A DNA stretch of 64,000 nucleotides from Shewanella fidelis ATCC BAA-318 (GTDB lineage: Bacteria > Pseudomonadota > Gammaproteobacteria > Enterobacterales > Shewanellaceae), in contig NZ_KI912458.1 of the NCBI RefSeq assembly GCF_000518605.1, positions 343,673 to 407,672 of the forward strand, given 5' to 3'. The first letter of the stretch is position 1; each line of letters opens with the position of its first letter. The notes under the pieces are model-generated. The model was given only the letters and a program-made list of their open reading frames with translations. It had not been told where the DNA came from and searched no databases. Positions 25,353 to 32,352 of this stretch are shown here, piece by piece. Position numbers and translations under genes: made by a program.

Positions 25353-27074
25353 ATGGTGACTCAAGAATATCATCAAAATGACGGCGCAAATTTGTGCCGT
25401 CATTTAGTTAGTGCAGCTGAAACCATTCCTACTTCACTTGCGGTTGCGGTGCAGCAATCCAATGGACGTTCAGTAAAGGAACTTCAGTACCAAGAGATCG
25501 ACTTTAAAACACTACATAACAAAAGTGATTGCTACGCTAGTGCCTTACAGCATCACGGTTTAAAGCCTGGTATGAAAGCCGTGTTAATGGTCACTCCAAG
25601 TATCGACTTTTTCTGCTTAACCTTTGCACTTTTTAAAGCAGGGATCATTCCTATTTTGGTTGACCCTGGCATGGGAGTAAAGAACCTCAAACAGTGTTTT
25701 ATTGAAGCTAAACCAGATGCTTTTATTGGCATTACAAAAGCACACGTTGCAAGACGTTTATTTGGTTGGGGTAAGTCTAGCGTTAAGTTTAATATTAATG
25801 TGGGTGGTGGCCATTTAGCAGCGGCAGTCACAGGGGCAACAAGCTTAAGTCGAGTGCTTAAGGCTAACGCGATCAATGCTGGCAAGCCTTTCACAATGCA
25901 ATGGCTAGATAGTGATGCCATGGCCGCGATTTTGTTTACCAGTGGCAGCACCGGTACGCCAAAAGGTGTGGTTTATTCCCATAAGATGTTTGAGGCGCAG
26001 ATCACCGCGCTTAAAAATGATTATCAGATCCAGCCCGGCGAGCGTGATTTAGCGACCTTTCCATTATTTTCTTTGTTTGGACCTGCTCTTGGTATGGCAT
26101 CGATTGTGCCGGATATGGATGCCAGTAAACCAATAACAGCGAATCCAGAGTTTATTTTTGCCGCCATTGATAAATATCAGTGCAGTAATATGTTTGTTAA
26201 CCCTGCTCTGATCGAGCGTCTTGGTCAAGCGGGAGAGCAACAATCCCACCAGCTTTCTTCTATTAAACGCGTGATTTCAGCAGGTGCGCCAGCGACTATT
26301 TCATCAATAAAACGATTTAGTCAGATGCTCAATTCTGGGGTAGAAGTGCTTAACTCCTACGGTGCAACAGAGTCTTTGCCTATCAGTAAGATAGGCAGTA
26401 ATGCGTTGTTTAACACCACAGAGGTAACAGACAAAGGGGGCGGTATTTGTGTTGGCCGTGCTATTGATGGTGTCGAAGTGGCGATTATCGATATTAACGA
26501 ACAAGCGATTGCTAATTGGCATAATGACTTGTGTCTACCAGCTAATCAAATTGGTGAAATTGTAGTAAAAGGGCCGATGGTGAGTGCTAGTTACTATCAG
26601 CGTGATAGTGCTACCACTGCAGCTAAAATTGTTGATACGGATGCGATACGCCACCGAATGGGAGATTTAGGTTACCTTGATAGTGATGGCTTACTGTGGA
26701 TGTGCGGGCGTAAAGCACACAGAGTCGATGCTGACGCCTTGCCTGCAAATCATAATCAAGCAAAACGTTATTACTCTATACCCTGTGAGCGCATTTTTAA
26801 CACTCATAATGATGTAAAGCGCAGTGCCTTAGTCGGGGTACACGTTGCCGGTAAAATGACGCCATTGATCTGTATTGAGCTAAAGCAATCAGTGGCTTGC
26901 TCGCTCTCTAGCGTGCTTTATAGCGAACTTCGTGCGATTGCTGAGAAGTACCCGCAAACTCAGGGGATTGAGCGGTTTTTAATTCATCCTGATTTTCCGG
27001 TAGATATTCGTCATAACGCCAAAATTTTTAGAGAAAAGCTTGCGATTTGGGCGCAAAAACAGATTAAGGAATAG
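25353..27074 (+). CDS. oleC: OleC, beta-lactone synthetase
   Basis: ANL-superfamily enzyme of 573 residues. OleC uses ATP to adenylate the 2-alkyl-3-hydroxyacid from OleD and closes it to a beta-lactone. The AMP-binding P-loop is [19 protein letters not shown], the A5-type motif is [11 protein letters not shown], and the core aspartate motif is [19 protein letters not shown]. The C-terminal subdomain has [17 protein letters not shown] with the Lys of A10. Only 5 bp separate it from oleB, indicating translational coupling. Confidence 0.95.
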   Translation: MVTQEYHQNDGANLCRHLVSAAETIPTSLAVAVQQSNGRSVKELQYQEIDFKTLHNKSDCYASALQHHGLKPGMKAVLMVTPSIDFFCLTFALFKAGIIPILVDPGMGVKNLKQCFIEAKPDAFIGITKAHVARRLFGWGKSSVKFNINVGGGHLAAAVTGATSLSRVLKANAINAGKPFTMQWLDSDAMAAILFTSGSTGTPKGVVYSHKMFEAQITALKNDYQIQPGERDLATFPLFSLFGPALGMASIVPDMDASKPITANPEFIFAAIDKYQCSNMFVNPALIERLGQAGEQQSHQLSSIKRVISAGAPATISSIKRFSQMLNSGVEVLNSYGATESLPISKIGSNALFNTTEVTDKGGGICVGRAIDGVEVAIIDINEQAIANWHNDLCLPANQIGEIVVKGPMVSASYYQRDSATTAAKIVDTDAIRHRMGDLGYLDSDGLLWMCGRKAHRVDADALPANHNQAKRYYSIPCERIFNTHNDVKRSALVGVHVAGKMTPLICIELKQSVACSLSSVLYSELRAIAEKYPQTQGIERFLIHPDFPVDIRHNAKIFREKLAIWAQKQIKE

Positions 27075-27079
27075 CGATA

Positions 27080-28195
27080 GTGTCAGCTTCTGTTACACAT
27101 GACTTTCAGCAGTTATTACCGCAAGAGCAAGCAGCTTTAACGGCGCTTAAGCAAAATATTACTCATGCCTTTGTCACAGGCGCCGGCGGCTTTTTGGGTG
27201 AGGCGATCTGTAAGCGACTCATTGCTGCGGGTATAAAGGTCACCGGCTTTGCTCGTGGCGATTACCCAGCATTAAAGGCGATGGGCGTGAATATGGTTAA
27301 GGGCGATATTGCTGATGAGACAGTGTTAGTCAAAGCAATGCAAGGCTGTGATCTGGTGTTTCATGTCGCCTCAAAAGCTGGAGTATGGGGCAGTAAGCAA
27401 AGTTACTATTCGCCTAATGTAGATGGTGCACGTTTTATTATCAATGGCTGTAAACGGGCCAATATTGCACATCTAGTATATACCAGCACTCCGAGCGTAA
27501 CTTTTGCTGGTAGTGATGAAGCAGGCAATGACGAGTCGGCGCCATATGCAACAAACTTTTTAAATTATTATGGTGAGTCAAAAGCGATAGCAGAACAAAT
27601 GATGCTGGCAGCTAATGGAGCACGCCTTAGTAACGGTGAGTTATTGGGCACTACCGCATTAAGACCACATTTAATTTGGGGCCCAAATGATCCTCATTTG
27701 GTGCCAAGAGTACTAGAGCGAGCGAGCAAAGGTCGGCTCAAGCTAGTAGGAAAACAAGATAAACTGGTAGATACCATTTATGTGGGCAATGCCGCTTATG
27801 CACATATTTTAGCGGCAGTGACTTTGAGCAGTAAAAGTGACGAACATGATTTCAGCTCCAGCCAAACTGCTTGTGCCGGTAAAGCTTATTATTTAAGTAA
27901 TGATGAACCCATCACTATGGCGGCGATGCTCAATAAAATTCTTGCTTGTAAAGCCTTGCCACCTGTAACTAAACGCGTACCTGCTCAAGTTGCCTATGTT
28001 GCAGGCTGTGTACTTGAGTCGGTATATGGTTTGTTAGGCAAGCAAGACGAGCCGATTATGACACGCTTTGTTGCTAGGCAATTATCAACTAGCCACTACT
28101 TCAATATTAGCGCGGCTAAGCGAGATTTAGGTTATAGCGCATTAGTGAGCATTGATGAGGGCATGCAGCACTTAAAGGCATCGCTTAGCCACTAA
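27080..28195 (+). CDS. oleD: OleD, 2-alkyl-3-ketoalkanoic acid reductase
   Basis: Extended short-chain dehydrogenase of 371 residues with a GTG start, 5 bp after oleC. It reduces the OleA product with NADPH to the 2-alkyl-3-hydroxyacid. The nucleotide-binding loop is VTGAGGFLG (residues 32-40), the aspartate ending strand 3 is in GDIADE, and the catalytic pair is Y164-G-E-S-K168 with the preceding YTSTPSV segment providing the Ser/Thr. The N-terminal 28 residues precede the Rossmann fold, longer than in many relatives. Last gene of the cluster. Confidence 0.94.
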   Translation: MSASVTHDFQQLLPQEQAALTALKQNITHAFVTGAGGFLGEAICKRLIAAGIKVTGFARGDYPALKAMGVNMVKGDIADETVLVKAMQGCDLVFHVASKAGVWGSKQSYYSPNVDGARFIINGCKRANIAHLVYTSTPSVTFAGSDEAGNDESAPYATNFLNYYGESKAIAEQMMLAANGARLSNGELLGTTALRPHLIWGPNDPHLVPRVLERASKGRLKLVGKQDKLVDTIYVGNAAYAHILAAVTLSSKSDEHDFSSSQTACAGKAYYLSNDEPITMAAMLNKILACKALPPVTKRVPAQVAYVAGCVLESVYGLLGKQDEPIMTRFVARQLSTSHYFNISAAKRDLGYSALVSIDEGMQHLKASLSH

Positions 28196-28275
28196 CAAAC
28201 GCGGTTCTTGTTGTGGTGAATTGATTAGCTTGTCTCAGCGTCGCAAAATTCTCGCTTAGCGACCAAATTTTTATA

Positions 28276-28833
28276 TTAATTGGTATAACTCAATAACCAG
28301 TAACTTTCTGGGTTATCAGGGCATTGAAATGGTCCGCATTCGGCAAAAGTACTAAGCACATTCAGCAAGGTTATCAGGAGTACAGATATTACTGCTAATT
28401 TACTTAAAATGGGCATTGATTTTAATGCTTGAAAACGTGGGGCTTGATATTGAGATGAAAATGACAGCATCACGGTTGTGCCGAAAATAATAATGCTAAA
28501 GGTGATAAAAGCCCATGTGTAGAAGTGATACGCGAAGAAAGCATCGCCGTAGTACGGTGTACCTGGGATGACATGCAGCGCTACTTGGCGAAGCGCTACA
28601 GCAGCTCCAAATAAAGCGGCAAAGATCATAATGGCATAATGTACTGGCCTTGGGCCATAAATGACATTGCAAATTAAACCAAACATGACTGCGACAAAAC
28701 CGACACGCTGCAGTAAACAAAGGGGGCAGGGCAGCTCTCCGGCAACGAATTGTGCATAAAACCCAAAAGCCAGCACTATAGCAATCGCAATTGCACCAAG
28801 TGCGTTCAATTGTCTAGATAATTGCTCTGTCAT
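28276..28833 (-). CDS. DsbB-family disulfide oxidoreductase with C-terminal cysteine pair
   Basis: A 185-residue membrane protein. The quinone-reactive active site of DsbB is present after the first helix as C36-P-L-C39 (GELPCPLCLLQRVGF). Hydrophobic segments fall at about 11-31, 42-60, 66-88, 105-128 and 143-163, five rather than the four of E. coli DsbB. The loop between helices 3 and 4 has no Cys; the second pair is instead at the C-terminus, C166 and C171 (AECGPFQC), which an odd helix number would place in the periplasm. This suggests a rearranged form of the second redox pair. It is 8 bp downstream of a DUF5993-like small membrane protein; no dsbA-like thioredoxin gene is adjacent. Confidence 0.85.
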   Translation of the reverse strand: MTEQLSRQLNALGAIAIAIVLAFGFYAQFVAGELPCPLCLLQRVGFVAVMFGLICNVIYGPRPVHYAIMIFAALFGAAVALRQVALHVIPGTPYYGDAFFAYHFYTWAFITFSIIIFGTTVMLSFSSQYQAPRFQALKSMPILSKLAVISVLLITLLNVLSTFAECGPFQCPDNPESYWLLSYTN

Positions 28834-28841
28834 GTTGCCAC

Positions 28842-28997
28842 CTACAATAAAATAGCTAACGTATCGCTAGCATGATGAGAAAACCAATAGATACTGATCA
28901 CTAGTGATAGGGCAAAGCTATAGATAGCGAGGCTGCGTTTGTTATAAACCGCGAATAAGATTGCGACTAAAAACAAAGCAAAAAGCAGTGTCATCAT
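28842..28997 (-). CDS. Small membrane protein, DUF5993-like
   Basis: A 51-residue protein, short enough to be missed by length cut-offs. It starts at ATG 28997 with a strong AAAGGAG ribosome site 7 bases upstream and ends 8 bp before the dsbB-type gene. The sequence has two hydrophobic segments, MMTLLFALFLVAILFAVY (1-18) and SLAIYSFALSLVISIYWF (22-39), joined by the basic turn NKR, followed by SHHASDTLAILL. Size, two-helix layout and the W-F-x-H-H element fit DUF5993 proteins, which I recall being encoded next to DsbB-type genes. It may be an accessory subunit of the oxidase. Confidence 0.8.
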   Translation of the reverse strand: MMTLLFALFLVAILFAVYNKRSLAIYSFALSLVISIYWFSHHASDTLAILL

Positions 28998-29238
28998 AAT
29001 AAACTCCTTTAAATGTTCAGCAATTGCCTATAACGCTCAGTTGATGCGTTTTGCCTAGATACTAGTTACGTAAAGTCTAATGTAAATTGGTCTAATGTGT
29101 TAATTTTGAAAAATAATATATAAATTTCTCTCTGTAGAGCTTGATGCTGCATGCTGTTCATTAGGTTGGATTACGGTGAGTTTAGGCTTTTCGTTAAAAT
29201 TTGGATTTTTAATTATCTACAATAAAAGGAATTTAGGT

Positions 29239-29685
29239 TTGTTGAATAAGGTATTACTTAACAGTATTTTTGCAGCGGCGCTTTTATTAACGACGCCATC
29301 TTTTGCTATCGCTCAGGATAATCCGTTACAGGGAAGTTGGAAGTTAGTGTCAGGTAAATATTTAGATGGTAAGGGTAAGTGGGTCGATTATGCAGATTTA
29401 AAATTGAGTGCCATTAAGCTGATTTCTGCTAATCATTTTAGCTTTACAACAGTCAAGAATATTGGCACGACGGAACAACCTAAAAATGAGTTTTGGGCGG
29501 CGGGTACTGGTCGCTATCAGTATACTGCAACCGACTATGTTGAGTTTCCCGAATTGAACTCTTTTGGAGTAAAGCCCGGTGTGTCATTTGCGTTTACCTA
29601 TGAGCTTAAAGGGAATGAATGGCATACAAAGCGCACAGAAGATGGGACGTTGAAAGAAGTTGAGGTTTGGGTAAAGCTCGACTGA
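29239..29685 (+). CDS. Secreted lipocalin-like protein, unknown function
   Basis: About 148 residues. The start is uncertain: TTG 29239 or 29242 sits at proper distance from AAAGGA and opens directly into a signal peptide (NKVLLNSIFAAALLLTTPSFAIA, then QDNPLQG); a GTG at 29176 would add a poorly fitting extension. The mature part begins LQGSWKLVSGKYLDGKGKWVDY, has alternating short strands (HFSFTTVKN, GTGRYQYTATDY) and ends WHTKRTEDGTLKEVEVWVKLD. The 'GSW-x-L' opening and beta-rich pattern resemble lipocalin-like or DUF4488-type proteins. Ligand unknown. Confidence 0.6.
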   Translation: MLNKVLLNSIFAAALLLTTPSFAIAQDNPLQGSWKLVSGKYLDGKGKWVDYADLKLSAIKLISANHFSFTTVKNIGTTEQPKNEFWAAGTGRYQYTATDYVEFPELNSFGVKPGVSFAFTYELKGNEWHTKRTEDGTLKEVEVWVKLD

Positions 29686-29741
29686 AACTGACTAATATTT
29701 AGCGTAAGTAAAATAGTAAAGTTAAATCGCAACAGGAGTAC

Positions 29742-29966
29742 ATGATGACAGCTAAGTCTAATAGGGATATTGAGAAAATTTATAGTAATGAAGAGTTCGT
29801 TGCGAAGCTTAGGCGCCTCGCTGACGCGATAGAGTCAGGCGATAAGTTTGAAATCCAAATCGCCGGAGAGCGGATCTATGTGCCAGTGCGTGCTCAATAC
29901 AGTATTGAACATGAACGCGGTGATTCAGAAGAAGAGATTGAGTTTCAAATTAAATGGGAAAACTAA
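29742..29966 (+). CDS. Amphi-Trp domain protein
   Basis: A 74-residue soluble protein with a CAGGAG ribosome site; the second Met (29745) could also be used. The pattern EEFVAKLRRLADAIESGDKF followed by alternating strands IQIAGERIYVPVRAQYSIEHE and a final EEIEFQIKWEN, with the closing Trp, is that of the amphi-Trp family (amphipathic strand ending in Trp). The family is broadly distributed and its function is unknown. A terminator follows. Confidence 0.8.
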   Translation: MMTAKSNRDIEKIYSNEEFVAKLRRLADAIESGDKFEIQIAGERIYVPVRAQYSIEHERGDSEEEIEFQIKWEN

Positions 29967-29993
29967 ATCGCCACAAACGAATCTAACCGCTAT

Positions 29994-30026
29994 AACGCAG
30001 TGTTTTGCTAGGCACTGCGTTTTTTA
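29994..30026 (+). terminator. Rho-independent terminator after the amphi-Trp gene
   Basis: Perfect 9-bp stem AACGCAGTG / CACTGCGTT with a 10-base loop and following T run. It slightly overlaps the end of the convergent Nudix gene. Confidence 0.85.
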
Positions 30027-30440
30027 TTTTTGTAACTGTTTACAGATCTTTGGATCATTTAATAGATTGATCATAGGTGAGAATAATGGGTCAGGTAAGT
30101 TATTCAGCTCGAACCATTGCCATTGCTTACATTTCTCAGGCTCGGTTACTGTAGGTTCACCACCTGTATATTGGGCGCGCAAAAACAAGGTGACGTAATG
30201 TTTGTCTTCGGCTTTGAAAATATCATTGGTAAAACTTAAGTTTTCAAATGAATCTACAACTAAGCCGGTTTCTTCTAAGGTTTCTCGTGCGGCGCATGCT
30301 TCAATACTTTCACCCACTTCGAGGTGGCCGCCGGGTGTGGCCCAAGTATTAGCGCCATGAGAGCCTATTCGCTCGCCAAGTAATATTTTGCCATTGTGCA
30401 TGATGACAACACCGACACCGACTCGTACCTGCTTGTTCAC
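30024..30440 (-). CDS. Nudix hydrolase, MutT/NUDT15-like
   Basis: A 138-residue Nudix protein with a GTG start and AAAGGAA ribosome site. The Nudix box reads GGHLEVGESIEACAARETLEETGL, that is G-x5-E-x7-R-E-x-x-E-E-x-G, with the metal-binding Glu residues intact; Thr occupies the position usually held by an aliphatic residue after RE. The opening VRVGVGVVIMHNGKILLGER and TWATPGGHLE follow the MutT/NUDT15 type, which hydrolyse nucleoside triphosphates. Substrate not determinable. It is convergent with the amphi-Trp gene. Confidence 0.9.
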   Translation of the reverse strand: MNKQVRVGVGVVIMHNGKILLGERIGSHGANTWATPGGHLEVGESIEACAARETLEETGLVVDSFENLSFTNDIFKAEDKHYVTLFLRAQYTGGEPTVTEPEKCKQWQWFELNNLPDPLFSPMINLLNDPKICKQLQK

Positions 30441-30537
30441 GGCATTTCCTTTCGCAATATTGAGTAGCCTAATCGCTACAGTTAGCTTAACTTTTAATTG
30501 TTAGGATGCAAAATGATGTTAACAGCACCCTCAGCGG

Positions 30538-30849
30538 CTAGTATTCCTCTAAAACAATTATCTGCTCATCAATGCTTTGCACCACAAAAGCAATTGAATG
30601 CTGTTGCTTTTGAAAACCAGCAGAGCAAATAGCCATAGAGCCTGAACCACATGTGATCTCAGGGTAAGCCTCACTGAAAGAAAGCTCGCCTTGCAGCTTT
30701 GGAATAGTCTGCCAACCATTTGCTAAAAGCTGACTCTTTACCACCTCATAGGGTTGGCCTTCAAACTGAGAAGGATCTACATCATGGGCTGAAACAGTAA
30801 AGGCGGACAGCATAGCTAAACAAAGGCTAAGTTTAATTTTCATTTTCAT
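30538..30849 (-). CDS. Small periplasmic protein, unknown function
   Basis: A 103-residue protein with a clear signal peptide (MKMKIKLSLCLAMLSAFTVSA, cleavage before HDVDP) and an AAGG ribosome site. The mature 82 residues contain two Cys (EITCGSGSMAICSAGF) positioned to form a disulfide. The QFEGQPYEVVKSQLLANGWQTI segment resembles PASTA-like or other small secreted folds, but no family could be assigned. It is monocistronic. Confidence 0.65.
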   Translation of the reverse strand: MKMKIKLSLCLAMLSAFTVSAHDVDPSQFEGQPYEVVKSQLLANGWQTIPKLQGELSFSEAYPEITCGSGSMAICSAGFQKQQHSIAFVVQSIDEQIIVLEEY

Positions 30850-30941
30850 TATGAACCTTAAAATAATGACTTAGTCTAACTGTAAGCAGGCTAAGTTCAG
30901 TTAATTAAACCTAAATGACGGGATTGGATAACCTGATCCGA

Positions 30942-31790
30942 TTAAGCCCGCTCATCTTTGGTAAATGCCTCATGATAAGCAATCATAAAGTCTTCACGGA
31001 TCAACTGCTCTAAATGAATAGCCTGTTCGGTTGGGCAAAAAATCATAATGTGTACAAATTGCTCACCATTTATGCCACTGGTAATGTGAATATGTGGTTC
31101 GGCGCCGGGGAGATCAACACCCGCATGCTTTTCTATTACGCTGTTATAGCGTTTTGCAACCTCACTAAACTCTTCACAATGGGCTTCGATCTTCTCATGT
31201 AACTCGGCAAACAGCGGGTACAAGTTAACAAACTCGACCACAGTAATTTGAAATTCATGGTAAACATAGCGCTTCATAAAATTGAGGTTTTTAACGGCAT
31301 AACTAAAAAACATGCTGTTAGGTAAGGTGGCAGTCTTACCGGTAAAGTGATACTGACCATGGTGAAGATCAATTTCTTGAATAACTGTCGCCATCAAGTT
31401 GTGTTCAATTACTTCACCGCAGATTTTACCGACTTCAATCCAGTCACCAATCACAAAAGAACGCGAACTAGCGCGTTGAATTGAGCCTGTGAAACAAAGA
31501 ATAATCTCTTTCGATGCCACCACAAAAGCGATGGCGATAGCGGTAACTGATAAAGCAAATTTACTGATCTCTGTTTGCCAAAGCATAAACAGAATCACAA
31601 TGATTAAAATAAAGGTGCCGTTTTTAGTACGAGACATCCACTTACGCTGTACCTCTGTCAAAAAGGCGACATCGCCACGAATACGAGAGATCACCAAGCG
31701 CTTAATCATTGAAATGAGAATAATGATAAGGACCGTAAGCAACAGCTTATGGGTTAATAAAAAATCGACGGCAATGGTGAGTTGTTCCAC
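30942..31790 (-). CDS. MscS-family mechanosensitive ion channel
   Basis: A 282-residue inner-membrane protein beginning at GTG 31790 with AGGGGT upstream. Hydrophobic segments at about 10-30, 56-72 and 76-98 precede the MscS beta domain, which is recognised by SSRSFVIGDWIEVGKICGEV, then the strand pair and the TATLPNSMFFSYAVKNL element corresponding to 'V-x-x-P-N-x-x' of MscS. The pore helix is less Gly/Ala-rich than in E. coli MscS (SVTAIAIAFVVASKEII). The soluble C-terminal vestibule follows. These channels release solutes on hypo-osmotic shock; other members act in signalling. Confidence 0.88.
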   Translation of the reverse strand: MEQLTIAVDFLLTHKLLLTVLIIILISMIKRLVISRIRGDVAFLTEVQRKWMSRTKNGTFILIIVILFMLWQTEISKFALSVTAIAIAFVVASKEIILCFTGSIQRASSRSFVIGDWIEVGKICGEVIEHNLMATVIQEIDLHHGQYHFTGKTATLPNSMFFSYAVKNLNFMKRYVYHEFQITVVEFVNLYPLFAELHEKIEAHCEEFSEVAKRYNSVIEKHAGVDLPGAEPHIHITSGINGEQFVHIMIFCPTEQAIHLEQLIREDFMIAYHEAFTKDERA

Positions 31791-32352
31791 ATGTACCCCT
31801 GCTAACGTTTATGCTTGTTAATTTTAGTTATTTGATTGAAATTAGCTGCATAATCATCGAGCTTTAAGCAACTACTTCGTTATCAACTCACTGTAAAGTT
31901 ATCACTATCAAAAAACAAGTTAAGCCCTTTGACTGCCTAGTTATTGCTCGTTATTTCCGTAACTGAACTTAGTGGCAAGTTGTAACAGAGGGGAAAAGTC
32001 ATTTTAAAGCTTGAACTAGCCTTTATGTCGTTAGCATGTCATCGATGCACATCTATTAAAATGAGCACACTAAGAGATTTAGTTTAAAAAACTTGTGTTG
32101 AATGCATCTATTTTTACTCAAGTTTAACTATCTAATAGTCAAAAACAGAACAACTTATGTGAATTAATTGTTATTTTTGTAAACGATTTTGCGGTTGCAA
32201 TATTGGTGTTAGCTATTGATTTTTATGTAATTAATATTTCTGAAATCCCACTGAAATACCTAGGCCACATTATTGAAGTCTTTTTGTCATGTCCAAGTAT
32301 TAGCTTCATCTGCCAATTACTTGAACCCTTTAATCCGTCTTCGGAGATGACA
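31791..32352. other. 562-bp intergenic region upstream of the duplicated lipoprotein gene
   Basis: AT-rich and without a supported gene. A 7-bp inverted repeat AAACTTG (32089-32095) / CAAGTTT (32119-32125) is the only structure noticed. The long spacing suggests a regulated promoter for the lipoprotein-receptor pair. Confidence 0.4.

Noticed and set aside
25553..25951. 132-residue minus-strand frame inside oleC
   Set aside because: Shadow frame without ribosome site or domain; oleC motifs run through the same region.
31489..31821. 110-residue plus-strand frame opposite the MscS gene
   Set aside because: Antisense shadow of a conserved channel gene; no start signal.
32025..32090. Short ORF of about 20 codons upstream of the lipoprotein gene
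   Set aside because: No ribosome site and no resemblance to a leader peptide.
32203..32352. N-terminal extension of the duplicated lipoprotein (50 extra codons)
   Set aside because: It would bury the lipoprotein signal and lacks a ribosome site; ATG 32353 has GGAG upstream.
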